From JACCXJ01 sp052387115 (GTDB lineage Bacteria > Pseudomonadota > Gammaproteobacteria > JACCXJ01), in assembly GCA_052387115.1 (NCBI GenBank), contig JBQTJM010000448.1, positions 1-23,402 of the forward strand: a stretch of DNA of 23,402 bases, given 5' to 3'. A model generated the notes under the pieces. That model did not search any database. It had not been told where the DNA came from and was given only the letters and a program-made list of their open reading frames with translations. The translations under genes and the position numbers were made by a program. Shown here in pieces: positions 1 through 7,521 of this stretch (the first letter of the stretch is position 1; every line of letters starts with the position of its first letter).

Positions 1-1463
1 CTGCGCTCGGGATCTCGCGTTCCGGCGGTGCTCGGAATCCTCATGTATTTCAACATACACTGCGGTTCCTGCGCTCCGGCGGAACGCGACCTCCCTTCGC
101 TCGCGACGATTTTTTCACAAGCTCTGAGTCCGGTAACGCAGCGGCCGCGCGTAGTGGCCGTGGATACACTCGCATGTCCTCGCGCGCCCACACGCGCCGC
201 CAGGCTGGCGGCGATCAGAAACAGCACCGCTTCCCCCGTAAACACCGTCGCATACGCCGCGGCCGGCGAAGCGAGGAGTGCGCGCGCAACATCGATGGCC
301 GCGGTGCCCATGAAACCACCCAGCCCGAAGGCAATGGCTTGCGCGGCTCCCCACACGCCCATGCGCACGCCTTCGCGTTTCTGTGTCCCTGAGGCGACCA
401 GCCCCATCATCGAACCGATGGCGGCCACGGCGTAGGCGCCGTTGGCAACGCCGAGGCAGAACACCGAGGTCCGCAGCGGCCAGGCCGGGCCCACCCATCC
501 CGCCATCGCCAGACTGAACAGCGACAACGCCGAGGCGATGCAGCCGCCGATCGTCCACGCCTTCAGCGAGCTCGACCGCGAGCGGGCCCGAGCGCTGCCC
601 GCGATCGCCACCAGCAGCATCCCGCAGAGCACACCGCCCTGGTGAACACCCGAGAGCTTGGTGGATTGCCCGAGGGTAAAGCCGAACACCGTGCCAGCGA
701 ACGGCTCGAGGATCAGATCCTGGGCGCTGTAGGCAAGCATGGAGACGAAGATGAATACCGCGAAGCTCCGTGCCTGCGGTTCTTCCCATACCTGCCGCAG
801 CGCCGCACGGAAGGCCGTTTTGTGTGCCGCCGGTATGCGCGGCAGGGACGATTCGACCAGCACGGGGCCTTCGACGTTCCAGACAGCCAGCAGGGTAACA
901 ACGAATGCGATCACTGCCACCGTCGTGGCGACTGCAACCAGGCGGCCTGGCGAAAATGGATCGAGGAAGTGTCCGGCGATCGAGGTGGTGACGATGAACC
1001 CGGCAATCATCATCAGCCAGACTGTTGTTGCCGCCGCGGCCCGGCGGCGCTCGTCGACCCGCTTTGCCAGCAGCACGAGCAGGGTGGTACCGGTTGCGCC
1101 CACGCCCAGTCCTATCAATAGGAACGCTGCGATCGCAAGCACGACACCGGCGGCCAGATGGGTCGTCATCCACGCCGTGGCCACGGCGGCCGCGATGCCG
1201 CCTGTTGCCAGGATCGCCATGCCACCGACGATCCAGGGCGTGCGGCGGCCACCCACATCGGAGCCGTAACCCATTCGTGGTCGCAGCACCTGTAGGGCGT
1301 AATGCAGGGCGACCAGCGCGCCCGGGAGCATCGCCGGGAGCGCCAGCTCCACGACCATGATACGATTCAAGATCGACGTGGTCAGCACGACGATCGCACC
1401 GAGGGCCGTCTGCACCAGCCCCAGCCGCACGATCCCGATCCAACCCAGCGAATCGCCGCTCAT
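1..1463 (-). CDS. PucC/BCD-family (ORF428-type) MFS membrane protein, 3' end beyond window
   Basis: The protein begins at an ATG that overlaps the bchG stop by four bases (ATGA) and reads open through 487 codons to the left edge. It starts MSGDSLGWIGIVRLGLVQ and has about twelve hydrophobic segments. Family marks are LNRIMVVELALPA near residue 33, DVGGRRTPWIVGG in the first cytoplasmic loop, and AYSAQDLILEPFAGTVFG in the second half. The related LhaA in this window has the same landmarks (LNRVMIVELGIPAWIV and QDILLEPYGGEI). Members next to bchG are thought to help deliver bacteriochlorophyll to, or assemble, antenna complexes in the inner membrane. The expected fold ends near residue 440. The remaining ~45 residues are not membrane-like and are encoded by an inverted-repeat stretch, so the original stop may have been lost. 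bchP, the usual next gene, is not seen. A long minus-strand ORF at 115-1443 is a shadow of this gene. Confidence 0.85.
   Translation of the reverse strand, partial: MSGDSLGWIGIVRLGLVQTALGAIVVLTTSILNRIMVVELALPAMLPGALVALHYALQVLRPRMGYGSDVGGRRTPWIVGGMAILATGGIAAAVATAWMTTHLAAGVVLAIAAFLLIGLGVGATGTTLLVLLAKRVDERRRAAAATTVWLMMIAGFIVTTSIAGHFLDPFSPGRLVAVATTVAVIAFVVTLLAVWNVEGPVLVESSLPRIPAAHKTAFRAALRQVWEEPQARSFAVFIFVSMLAYSAQDLILEPFAGTVFGFTLGQSTKLSGVHQGGVLCGMLLVAIAGSARARSRSSSLKAWTIGGCIASALSLFSLAMAGWVGPAWPLRTSVFCLGVANGAYAVAAIGSMMGLVASGTQKREGVRMGVWGAAQAIAFGLGGFMGTAAIDVARALLASPAAAYATVFTGEAVLFLIAASLAARVGARGHASVSTATTRGRCVTGLRACEKIVASEGRSRSAGAQEPQCMLKYMRIPSTAGTRDPER
15..89. repeat. Inverted repeat with nested small hairpin at the 3' end of the PucC-like gene
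   Basis: The arms tcgcgttccg (15-24) and cggaacgcga (80-89) are perfect 10-base inverted repeats separated by 55 bases. Inside, tgtat and ataca (about 44-58) can form a second short stem. The composition and the two matching arms look like a dispersed palindromic element rather than coding sequence, yet the PucC-like frame runs through it without a stop. It could act as a terminator-like or REP-like structure. Identity with a known repeat family cannot be tested from one copy. Confidence 0.45.
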
Positions 1464-2368
1464 AGTGGCGCGGGAATGCCGGAGCGCAGTGCGAAGGCGC
1501 TTACGAGCATGCCGAGGATCGTAACGCCCGTGGCGTTGTACCAGGGAGCCAGGGCGCGCGGATCCTGCAACAGTCGTCGCATCAGCACCATCTGAATGGC
1601 GAGCAGCAGTGCGACGGTGGCGGCATGCGCAGGCTGACCCCATATGAACAGGATCGTCACGACAACGATCTGCGGGAAAGCCATCGCGATGCAGGCCAGC
1701 CGCGCGGCGCTCTCTTCTCCGAGTTGGGCGGGCAGCGAACGGATGCCCATGCGGCGATCGCCTTCGACCGATTTGAAGTCGTTGAGGGTCATGATCCCGT
1801 GTGCCCCCGCCGCATAGAGCATGGCCACCACGAGGATGCGGCTATCGGGAGCAGCGCCTCCCATCATGACCGCGGCGCCGGTGATCCACGGCAGACCTTC
1901 ATAGCACACGGCGACCGCCGTGTTTCCCCACCAGCCGTTCTGCTTGAGCCGAAAAGGCGGCGCGCTGTAGGCCCATGCCAGGGCCAGGCCGACAACGGCC
2001 GCACCGAATCCCCACTGGCCGAGCATCATTGCCACGATGAGCGACAGAGCGGTCCAGAGGCACGCCACGTACAAACCCCACCTGCCCGGCATGCGCCCGG
2101 ACGGAATCGGACGGTTGGGTTCGTTGATCGCATCCACGTGCCGGTCAAACCAGTCATTGACCGCTTGGCTGGTTCCGCACACGAACGGTCCCGCGATCAG
2201 CAGACCGGCCACGACGAGCGGCCAGCGTCCGTCGAGAGGCCGGCCTGAAGAAACCACACCGCAACCGAAGGCCCACATCGGTGGGAACCAGGTGATCGGC
2301 TTGAGCAGCTCGAGCACCGTCTTCAGGGCCGGAGCCGGATATTTTATTTCTGTGTTAGCGATGCTCAC
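1460..2368 (-). CDS. bchG: Bacteriochlorophyll a synthase (geranylgeranyl/phytyl transferase) BchG
   Basis: BchG attaches the isoprenoid alcohol to bacteriochlorophyllide a, the last assembly step of bacteriochlorophyll, in the inner membrane. It is a UbiA-family prenyltransferase. It has the BchG signature VLELLKPITWFPPMWAF near the N terminus, the first Asp-rich motif NDWFDRHVDAINEPNRPIPS, and a second one, NDFKSVEGDRRMGIRSLP, with seven to nine membrane segments. I prefer the GTG at 2368: GGAG lies nine bases upstream and the product is 302 residues, close to known BchG proteins. An ATG at 2452 would add 28 residues of low-complexity Ser/Pro sequence and overlap ppsR by 29 bases. The gene follows ppsR on the same strand, and its stop overlaps the start of the PucC-like gene, so the two are probably translationally coupled. 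Confidence 0.95.
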   Translation of the reverse strand: MSIANTEIKYPAPALKTVLELLKPITWFPPMWAFGCGVVSSGRPLDGRWPLVVAGLLIAGPFVCGTSQAVNDWFDRHVDAINEPNRPIPSGRMPGRWGLYVACLWTALSLIVAMMLGQWGFGAAVVGLALAWAYSAPPFRLKQNGWWGNTAVAVCYEGLPWITGAAVMMGGAAPDSRILVVAMLYAAGAHGIMTLNDFKSVEGDRRMGIRSLPAQLGEESAARLACIAMAFPQIVVVTILFIWGQPAHAATVALLLAIQMVLMRRLLQDPRALAPWYNATGVTILGMLVSAFALRSGIPAPL

Positions 2369-2423
2369 AGAGTGGAGCTCCACGTGGGTGTCGGAAATCG
2401 GTGATGGGGAAGATTTCTGCTCT

Positions 2424-3869
2424 CTACTTTTCGGTCTCGGTGGTGAGATCACCCAGACCGTGCCGCCGCAGTTTCACGTACAGGCTCTGTCGGCTCAGTC
2501 CCAGCATCTCGGCAGCGGAGGCGCGGTTGTCACCGGTCAGCTCGAGTGCCGCCTCGATGCACAGCCTTTCGATGATGTCGGTGGATTCGCGGACAAGATC
2601 CTTGAGTGCGACACGGCCAACGAGCTCGGCAAGCTGCTCAACCGAGCGTGGAAGCGCCCGGGGGCTGCGGGGCGCCGCCTGCAGCCGGCGGGCCACGTTG
2701 CGGATCGTGAAGCCCAGGCACGGGTGCTCGCTGTCCGGCACCGATACGGCGGAAATCTCGACCTCCGTGACCAGTCCGTATTCGCCGCGCAAGGTCGTCG
2801 CGTAGAGCCGCACCGCGCCGTGCTGTTGCAGGGCCGCCGTCAACACGTTGTTGTCGACGCCGCGTCGCCCAAGCCAGCGCTCCAGCGATTCGTCACGCGC
2901 CTGCTCCTCCGTTACCAGCTGCGCCAGATCGAGAAACGCCCGATTGGCGCTCAGGATCCGTCCGTCCGGCCTGGTGACGACAAAGCCGTCCGGGGATCTT
3001 TCGATCGCTTCCAGGAGGCTGGATGCTGGTGCCGGTAGGCTTGCTGTTACATCGCCTTTTGACGGTGAAAGGCGGATGAGGAAATGCGCGGAGCTGTCCT
3101 GGCGAAACAGCGTTGCTGTCACGATGAGCTCCCGCGTTCCCTCGACCAGGCGCGCATGCACGTCATCGGCACGACCTGACGCCCGGACGGCGGTGAGCAG
3201 CGATTGCAGGGCGATGGTGCTTTCCGCGTCGAAGCCTCTCGGGAACGTCAGGCCGACGAGGTGTTTTGCATCTTCGCCCAAGAGCTTGAGCGCCGCTGGA
3301 TTCGCTTCCGTGATCTTGCGGCTCGACGCATCGACGATGAGCACAGCCTCCGACGCAATCTGGAAGAGCAGACGGTAGCGGGTCTCGGCGCTGCGCAGGC
3401 GTGAGTAATCCCTTTCCATCGACTGCTGGGCATCCACGAGCCGCTGCTGCAGCGCCGCGATGGGGCGCATGTCACGGCCGATGGCGACGACGCGGCCCTG
3501 GTCGCCGATCCGCACCGCAGAGTAGAGGACCGGGACATCGGCGCCGCGCGAGGAGGGGTGGTTGACCTGACGCCACTTGGCGGTCGTCGTCTTCGCGGCG
3601 GCATCGCGGAGGATAGCCTCGATCTTGGGACGGCTCTCTATCGTCACCGTTTCCGTCCACGGCTGACCGAGCCATGTCCCGTAACCTTCAATCGACGTTT
3701 CCTCGCTGCCAAAGGCCAGATCTCGAATCACGCCTTTTCCGTCGACGACGAGCGCGACGTCGTTGGCCGCTGTGATCAAGGTCGCAGCCGCCTCGGTGTC
3801 CAGTTCGCCGAGCGACTGTCTCGGGGCTTTGAACTGCCTTGGGGCTACGTTAGAGACCACGGCCTCCAT
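2424..3869 (-). CDS. ppsR: PpsR/CrtJ photosynthesis gene repressor (PAS domains + Fis-type HTH)
   Basis: PpsR/CrtJ represses bch, crt and puc genes under aerobic or high-light conditions by binding TGT-N12-ACA palindromes. The 481-residue protein starts MEAVVSNVAPRQF. PAS-like regions lie around residues 25-130, 160-265 and 285-385, with a coiled-coil-like linker (LQQRLVDAQQSMERDYSRLR) after the first. The C terminus is a Fis-type helix-turn-helix ending in ASAAEMLGLSRQSLYVKLRR. A cysteine just before the HTH (ERLCIEAALELTG, residue 437) matches the conserved redox-active cysteine described in this family; a second cysteine is at about 384. The gene lies 33 bases after aerR, the arrangement expected for this repressor and its antirepressor. 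The family assignment is firm; the PAS boundaries are estimates. Confidence 0.95.
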   Translation of the reverse strand: MEAVVSNVAPRQFKAPRQSLGELDTEAAATLITAANDVALVVDGKGVIRDLAFGSEETSIEGYGTWLGQPWTETVTIESRPKIEAILRDAAAKTTTAKWRQVNHPSSRGADVPVLYSAVRIGDQGRVVAIGRDMRPIAALQQRLVDAQQSMERDYSRLRSAETRYRLLFQIASEAVLIVDASSRKITEANPAALKLLGEDAKHLVGLTFPRGFDAESTIALQSLLTAVRASGRADDVHARLVEGTRELIVTATLFRQDSSAHFLIRLSPSKGDVTASLPAPASSLLEAIERSPDGFVVTRPDGRILSANRAFLDLAQLVTEEQARDESLERWLGRRGVDNNVLTAALQQHGAVRLYATTLRGEYGLVTEVEISAVSVPDSEHPCLGFTIRNVARRLQAAPRSPRALPRSVEQLAELVGRVALKDLVRESTDIIERLCIEAALELTGDNRASAAEMLGLSRQSLYVKLRRHGLGDLTTETEK

Positions 3870-3902
3870 GGATGCACGATAGCTCCTATTTCCGGTGCAT
3901 CC

Positions 3903-4847
3903 TCAGCAGCGTGCGAGCAGACGTAGCAGGTCTTGCGACTGCGTGACGGCCTCGCGGCCGTCCACGGCCGTCGCATCGGCTCCGACAAGCCTAGCGAGCT
4001 CCGGCTGCCCGTTGAGCACCGGACCACCGACCAACACACCGATGGAACGGTTGAGCGATACACGACGTATGGCGCGGATGAGTGATGCCAGACTCTCCAG
4101 CCGAACCGGGGCGCCTACGGATAACCCGGCGATGTCGAAAGCCTCGCCGCGGACGATATCAAGCAAATCCTCGTTCGTGGCCACCGGCGCGTCATTTACA
4201 GCCCAGCCCGCGCGGCGAAAGAACTCCGCCACCATGAAGATCCCGAATGTATGCTGTTCGCCGGGAACGGCGACCAGCAATGCGCGGGAACCGTGTTCCG
4301 GATAATCGTTTTCACACGCCCGACCGAAAGTACGCAGGGTCTGCTGCAGCCGCCACAGCCCGATGGTGACTTGCGTGAAGTCGCACAGATCCGCATCCCA
4401 CAATTCGCCCAGATGGCGCGCGGCGGGTGCCAGCAAGTCGAGGAACAGCCTGTCGAAGGAGTTGCCGCGCGCACGGATCGCTTCGATGTAGGACAAGGCT
4501 GCTTCAGCGTTCTGCTCCACGGCGACTTTCGCCAGCTCCGCTACTTCCTCGAGGCTCGGAATCGCGGCGTTGCCTGGTGGCGCCGCGGATACGGCTCTGG
4601 CGGATCGGTGCACCAGCATGAGGCGCGGGATGATTTCGCCTTCGATGGTGCTTACCAACTGGGTGAGACGGTGATTGCCGGTCCCCCTGTGGGCCGGTCG
4701 CCGCTTGCCCCGGCACTCCTTGAAGGAGACGTGATGCTCGGAGTCGCTGCAGGAATTCTGGTCTGAGACTGGAACTGGTTCTGGTCTCACGTCCAGAGCA
4801 CGCCGCCAGCCGCCATGGACGCTGAAAGTATCTTCTACGGTAGCCAT
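3903..4847 (-). CDS. aerR: AerR/PpaA cobalamin-binding photosynthesis regulator
   Basis: AerR (PpaA in some species) is a B12-binding light-sensing antirepressor that modulates CrtJ/PpsR. The 314-residue product has a variable N-terminal ~95 residues, then a helical segment (SLEEVAELAKVAVEQN and LGELWDADLCDFTQVT). A B12-binding-like domain follows, with PGEQHTFGIFMVAEFFRRAG; His199 in this motif corresponds to the cobalamin-ligating His of the family. The end includes VGGPVLNGQPELARLVGADA, typical of the SCHIC-type cobalamin fold. I chose the ATG at 4847 because GGAGG sits five bases upstream (4853-4857); a GTG at 4862 would add five residues. The upstream region contains IS remnants rather than an intact divergent promoter, so its transcription may have been rewired. 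Confidence 0.92.
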   Translation of the reverse strand: MATVEDTFSVHGGWRRALDVRPEPVPVSDQNSCSDSEHHVSFKECRGKRRPAHRGTGNHRLTQLVSTIEGEIIPRLMLVHRSARAVSAAPPGNAAIPSLEEVAELAKVAVEQNAEAALSYIEAIRARGNSFDRLFLDLLAPAARHLGELWDADLCDFTQVTIGLWRLQQTLRTFGRACENDYPEHGSRALLVAVPGEQHTFGIFMVAEFFRRAGWAVNDAPVATNEDLLDIVRGEAFDIAGLSVGAPVRLESLASLIRAIRRVSLNRSIGVLVGGPVLNGQPELARLVGADATAVDGREAVTQSQDLLRLLARC

Positions 4848-4852
4848 TGCCC

Positions 4853-4857
4853 CCTCC
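4853..4857 (-). promoter_or_regulatory. Shine-Dalgarno deciding the aerR start
   Basis: On the minus strand GGAGG lies five bases before the ATG at 4847, inside a G-rich run. The alternative GTG at 4862 lies upstream of this site and has no comparable ribosome binding sequence, so the ATG is favoured. Confidence 0.6.
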
Positions 4858-4940
4858 CACACCCGCTCAAGCGGAAGTTATAGAAGCTGTCTTGTTAAAA
4901 ACTAGGCAAATATATTTGAAATTGTATGCTCTTCTCGATT

Positions 4941-4962
4941 CCTTCCCCCTTCAGGGGGAGGG
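4941..4962. repeat. GC-rich perfect hairpin upstream of aerR
   Basis: ccttccccc (4941-4949) and gggggaggg (4954-4962) form a nine-pair stem with one G-T pair around a ttca loop. No U-run follows on the plus strand, so an intrinsic terminator is not supported. The surrounding ~60 bases (4880-4940) are unusually AT-rich for this window and could include the present aerR promoter, but I see no convincing -35/-10 pair. The hairpin may mark an old insertion boundary. Confidence 0.35.
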
Positions 4963-5059
4963 AATAGGTTGGTGCTGGCAGCAACCCCAAGGGAAAAAAA
5001 CTCTGCGAGGTGCTCGGGGTGTCGCTGGAGTCGACCCCGACCTTCCGCGGGAAGCGCAC

Positions 5060-5446
5060 ATGGGCGCGGTGGGTGAGCTTCGAGGGGACGTACCGGTGAG
5101 CACCGCCTGCCAGGCGCTCTGGCTCGCGTGGGGCTCGTACTACCGGGCGGCAAAGGCCGCGCCCCCGCCGATCCTCGCCACCGCGGGCGCTGTCGTAGCG
5201 CGAGCGCGCGAGGGTGCTGTAGCGGCTGCACGAGCCGCGCTTCGTCGACCGCTCGCCGGCGGTGGTGCATGCGATGCTCCTCGATGACGGCGAGTACCTG
5301 TACAGCGTGCACGATGTACCGGATCCTTGACAAAAATCAGCAGGTTCGAGAGCGTCGCGTGCCGCCCCCCTCTACGCCAAGCCCGAACCGCCCGCCACCG
5401 AGCCGAACCAACCAAGCTGCGTGGGCCGGTGAAGTGGACCGACTAG
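5060..5446 (+). pseudogene. Decayed IS3-family transposase (orfB-like) remnant
   Basis: Pieces of an IS3-type transposase occur in order but in changing frames. VSTACQALWLAWGSYYRA (about 5095-5148) resembles the N-terminal HTH (usual form ...CxALGLSRSSYYR). LHEPRFVDRSPAVVHAML, continuing DDGEYLYSV (5226-5312), is followed by MYRILDKNQQVRERR one frame over (5314-5358). LYAKPEPPATEPNQ (5370-5411) matches the segment before the first catalytic Asp. KLRGPVKWTD (5414-5443) matches the segment after it. The WSWDIT piece with the catalytic Asp is missing, and nothing of the remaining DDE core follows. There are at least four frame changes plus internal stops, so the copy is dead. It lies between the divergent aerR and bchF arms. 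No terminal inverted repeats or target duplication could be recognised. Family assignment is from motif memory. Confidence 0.75.
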
Positions 5447-5606
5447 CAGGCCCACGATACGGAAACGCTTCAGTAATTTCAACGATGGAGTCCTCAAAGT
5501 CGTCGACACGTTCCGTGCCAAGCATTCGACTCATCGAGCGCCGCCCTCCCACGCCCCACGCCGGTTCCCTTCAACCTAAGCTAATCATCGTCTCTGATCG
5601 CTCGGA

Positions 5607-5640
5607 TGTCAATTCGTCTTTACGTCTACGTGTGTTGACA
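5607..5640. promoter_or_regulatory. Possible pair of PpsR/CrtJ operator half-matched palindromes
   Basis: The known PpsR/CrtJ site is TGT-N12-ACA. Here 5607-5624 reads TGT-N12-ACG and 5623-5640 reads CGT-N12-ACA, each matching five of six key bases. They are adjacent and share the central ACGT. The second overlaps the -35 element of the bchF promoter, a sensible place for a repressor. With two imperfect sites and a short motif, chance matches cannot be excluded. Confidence 0.35.
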
Positions 5641-5663
5641 TACCGGGCGCCGCGATGTAGATT
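5635..5663 (+). promoter_or_regulatory. Sigma70-type promoter for the bchF operon
   Basis: A perfect -35 hexamer TTGACA (5635-5640) is followed after exactly 17 bases by TAGATT (5658-5663), four of six matches to the -10 consensus. It lies 46 bases before the bchF ATG and is the only strong promoter-like pair seen in the divergent region on this strand. It probably drives the long bchF-to-puhE transcript. Confidence 0.65.
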
Positions 5664-5709
5664 TCAATAAGGCGGTCCCAGAAGAACGAAGAGCGCGGAG
5701 AGTCCCACC

Positions 5710-6231
5710 ATGCAACATCGTCGTGCGCCGAGGTACAGACGCGAGGCCCTGTATACCGCAGAGCAGCGGCGTCGGCGTGATACGTCGCCCTGGACGATAG
5801 TACAAGGCGTGCTTGCCCCCATCCAGTTCGTGGTCTTCCTGATCAGTCTTTACCTCGTCATGCGCTACCTCGCCACCGGCGTGGGCCTGGAGCTCGCAAC
5901 GCTGTCCATCGTCGCCAAGACGCTGATCCTCTACACCATCATGATTACCGGTTCGATCTGGGAGAAGGCCATCTTCGGCGTCTACCTGTTTGCACGTCCT
6001 TTCTACTGGGAAGACGTCTTCAGCATGCTGGTGCTGGCGCTGCACACGGCCTACCTCGCGGGCTTGCTCACCGGTGCACTGGAGGTCCGGCAGCAGATGT
6101 TCCTGGCCCTGGCGGCCTATGCCGCCTACGTCATCAACGCCACGCAGTTTCTGTTGAAGTTGCGTGCCGCCCGCCACGAGTTAGGCGCAAGCCCCGGTGG
6201 CACTGCCGCCGTCCTGAGACTCGCGAAATGA
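5710..6231 (+). CDS. bchF: 2-vinyl bacteriochlorophyllide hydratase BchF
   Basis: BchF hydrates the C3 vinyl group of (bacterio)chlorophyllide to 3-hydroxyethyl on the way to bacteriochlorophyll a. The 173-residue protein has the family signature YTAEQRRRRDTSPWTIVQGV near residue 15. Hydrophobic segments follow (LAPIQFVVFLISLYLVMRYL, VAKTLILYTIMITGS), then GVYLFARPFYWEDVFSMLV and a C-terminal half with two more. The size is normal. The start is supported by GGAGAG seven bases upstream. It is the first gene of the operon and its stop overlaps the bchN start by four bases (ATGA). Confidence 0.96.
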   Translation: MQHRRAPRYRREALYTAEQRRRRDTSPWTIVQGVLAPIQFVVFLISLYLVMRYLATGVGLELATLSIVAKTLILYTIMITGSIWEKAIFGVYLFARPFYWEDVFSMLVLALHTAYLAGLLTGALEVRQQMFLALAAYAAYVINATQFLLKLRAARHELGASPGGTAAVLRLAK

Positions 6232-7511
6232 GTGCGCTCCCTGCTATCGCCGGGTCGAAGGCCCAGGCCTGCAGGCAGGAGCTCAACGTGTTGCGCGAGC
6301 GTGGTCAGCGCGAGGTTTTCTGCGGTCTCACCGGCATCATCTGGCTGCACCGCAAGCTGCAGGATGCGTTCTTCCTCGTGGTCGGCTCGCGAACCTGCGC
6401 GCATCTCATCCAGTCGGCGGCCGGCGTGATGATTTTCGCCGAGCCGCGCTTCGGCACCGCGATCCTGACCGACCGCGATCTGGCCGGGCTGGCGGATGCC
6501 CACGACGAGCTCGATCGCGTGTGCACGACCTTGCTCGAGCGGCGCCCCGACATCACCACCTTGTTCCTCGTGGGCTCATGCCCGTCCGAGGTTATCAAAC
6601 TGGACCTCGCCAAGGCAGCCGAGCGTCTCAGCGCGCGCTTCCTGCCCAGGGCACGGGTGCTGAGCTACTCCGGTTCGGGGATAGAGACCACGTTCACGCA
6701 GGGCGAGGACAACGCGCTCAAAGCGCTGGTGCCGCTCTTGGGCACGACGGATGAAAAGCAGCTGCTCGTCGTAGGCTGCGTGGCCGACATCGTCGAAGAC
6801 CAGTTCCGGCGCTGCTTCGAGCAGCTCGGTATCGGTCCGGTGCGTTTTTTTCCGGCGCGGCGCGCGACCGACCTGCCGCCCGTGGGTCCGAACACCTTCC
6901 TGCTGCTGGCGCAGCCGTTCAACGGCGAGACCGTGCGCGCACTGGTGGCCCGCGGGGCGAAAATACTGTCGGTGCCTTATCCCTTCGGCGCCGAGGGCAC
7001 GAGCGCATGGCTCGCCGCCGCCGCGGCTCGCTGGCACGTCGACACCCAGCACTTCGTCAAGGTCACGCAGCCGCTGGCCGCCCGCGCCCGCAAGGGACTC
7101 GCCCGGTACCGTGATCGGCTTTCGGGCAAACGTCTGTTCTTCATGCCCGACTCGCAGCTCGAAATCCCGATCGCGCGCTTCCTACCCCGTGAGATGGGAA
7201 TGGAGTTGCTCGAGGTCGGCACCCCGTATCTCGATCGCCAGACGATGGCTGCCGAGTTGTGCCTGCTGCCCGATACGGTGGTGCTGAGTGAGGGTCAGCA
7301 CCTGGACAAGCAGCTCGACCGCCTGCGCGCGGCGAAGCCGGATCTCACCGTGTGCGGCCTTGGACTGACCAACCCGCTGGAGGCCGAGGGCTACGCCACG
7401 AAATGGTCGATCGAGCTCATGTTCACGCCGATCCATGGCTATGAGCAGGCGGCGGACCTGGCCGAGATCTTCGCGCGGCCGCTCGAACGGCGCGCGCGCC
7501 TCACCGTATGA
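6228..7511 (+). CDS. bchN: Dark protochlorophyllide reductase subunit N (BchN)
   Basis: BchN pairs with BchB as the catalytic component of the light-independent protochlorophyllide reductase, a nitrogenase MoFe-like enzyme that reduces the C17=C18 bond. The 427-residue protein carries three cysteines, C32 (REVFCGLTGIIWLHRKLQD), C57 (VGSRTCAHL) and C118 (FLVGSCPSEVIKLDL). They have the same spacing as the known NB-cluster ligands of the Rhodobacter protein, with a six-residue offset. The C-terminal part has LGLTNPLEAEGYATKWSIE. It overlaps bchF by four bases and ends ten bases before the bchB ATG. The complex is oxygen-sensitive, so its use implies low-oxygen pigment synthesis or protection. 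Confidence 0.97.
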   Translation: MSALPAIAGSKAQACRQELNVLRERGQREVFCGLTGIIWLHRKLQDAFFLVVGSRTCAHLIQSAAGVMIFAEPRFGTAILTDRDLAGLADAHDELDRVCTTLLERRPDITTLFLVGSCPSEVIKLDLAKAAERLSARFLPRARVLSYSGSGIETTFTQGEDNALKALVPLLGTTDEKQLLVVGCVADIVEDQFRRCFEQLGIGPVRFFPARRATDLPPVGPNTFLLLAQPFNGETVRALVARGAKILSVPYPFGAEGTSAWLAAAAARWHVDTQHFVKVTQPLAARARKGLARYRDRLSGKRLFFMPDSQLEIPIARFLPREMGMELLEVGTPYLDRQTMAAELCLLPDTVVLSEGQHLDKQLDRLRAAKPDLTVCGLGLTNPLEAEGYATKWSIELMFTPIHGYEQAADLAEIFARPLERRARLTV

Positions 7512-7521
7512 GAGCCATGCG

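Noticed and set aside
115..1443. A 442-codon minus-strand ORF rich in Arg/Gly/Ala
   Set aside because: It is a shifted frame over the PucC-like gene. The adjacent frame gives a clean twelve-segment membrane protein starting in the bchG stop.
4941..4962. GC-rich hairpin considered as an intrinsic terminator
   Set aside because: No U-run follows in the plus direction, and in the minus direction it would lie upstream of aerR with no gene ending there.
4847..5287. 146-codon plus-strand ORF as a real gene
   Set aside because: It starts inside aerR on the opposite strand, and only its middle matches transposase; better frames for the flanking transposase pieces exist.
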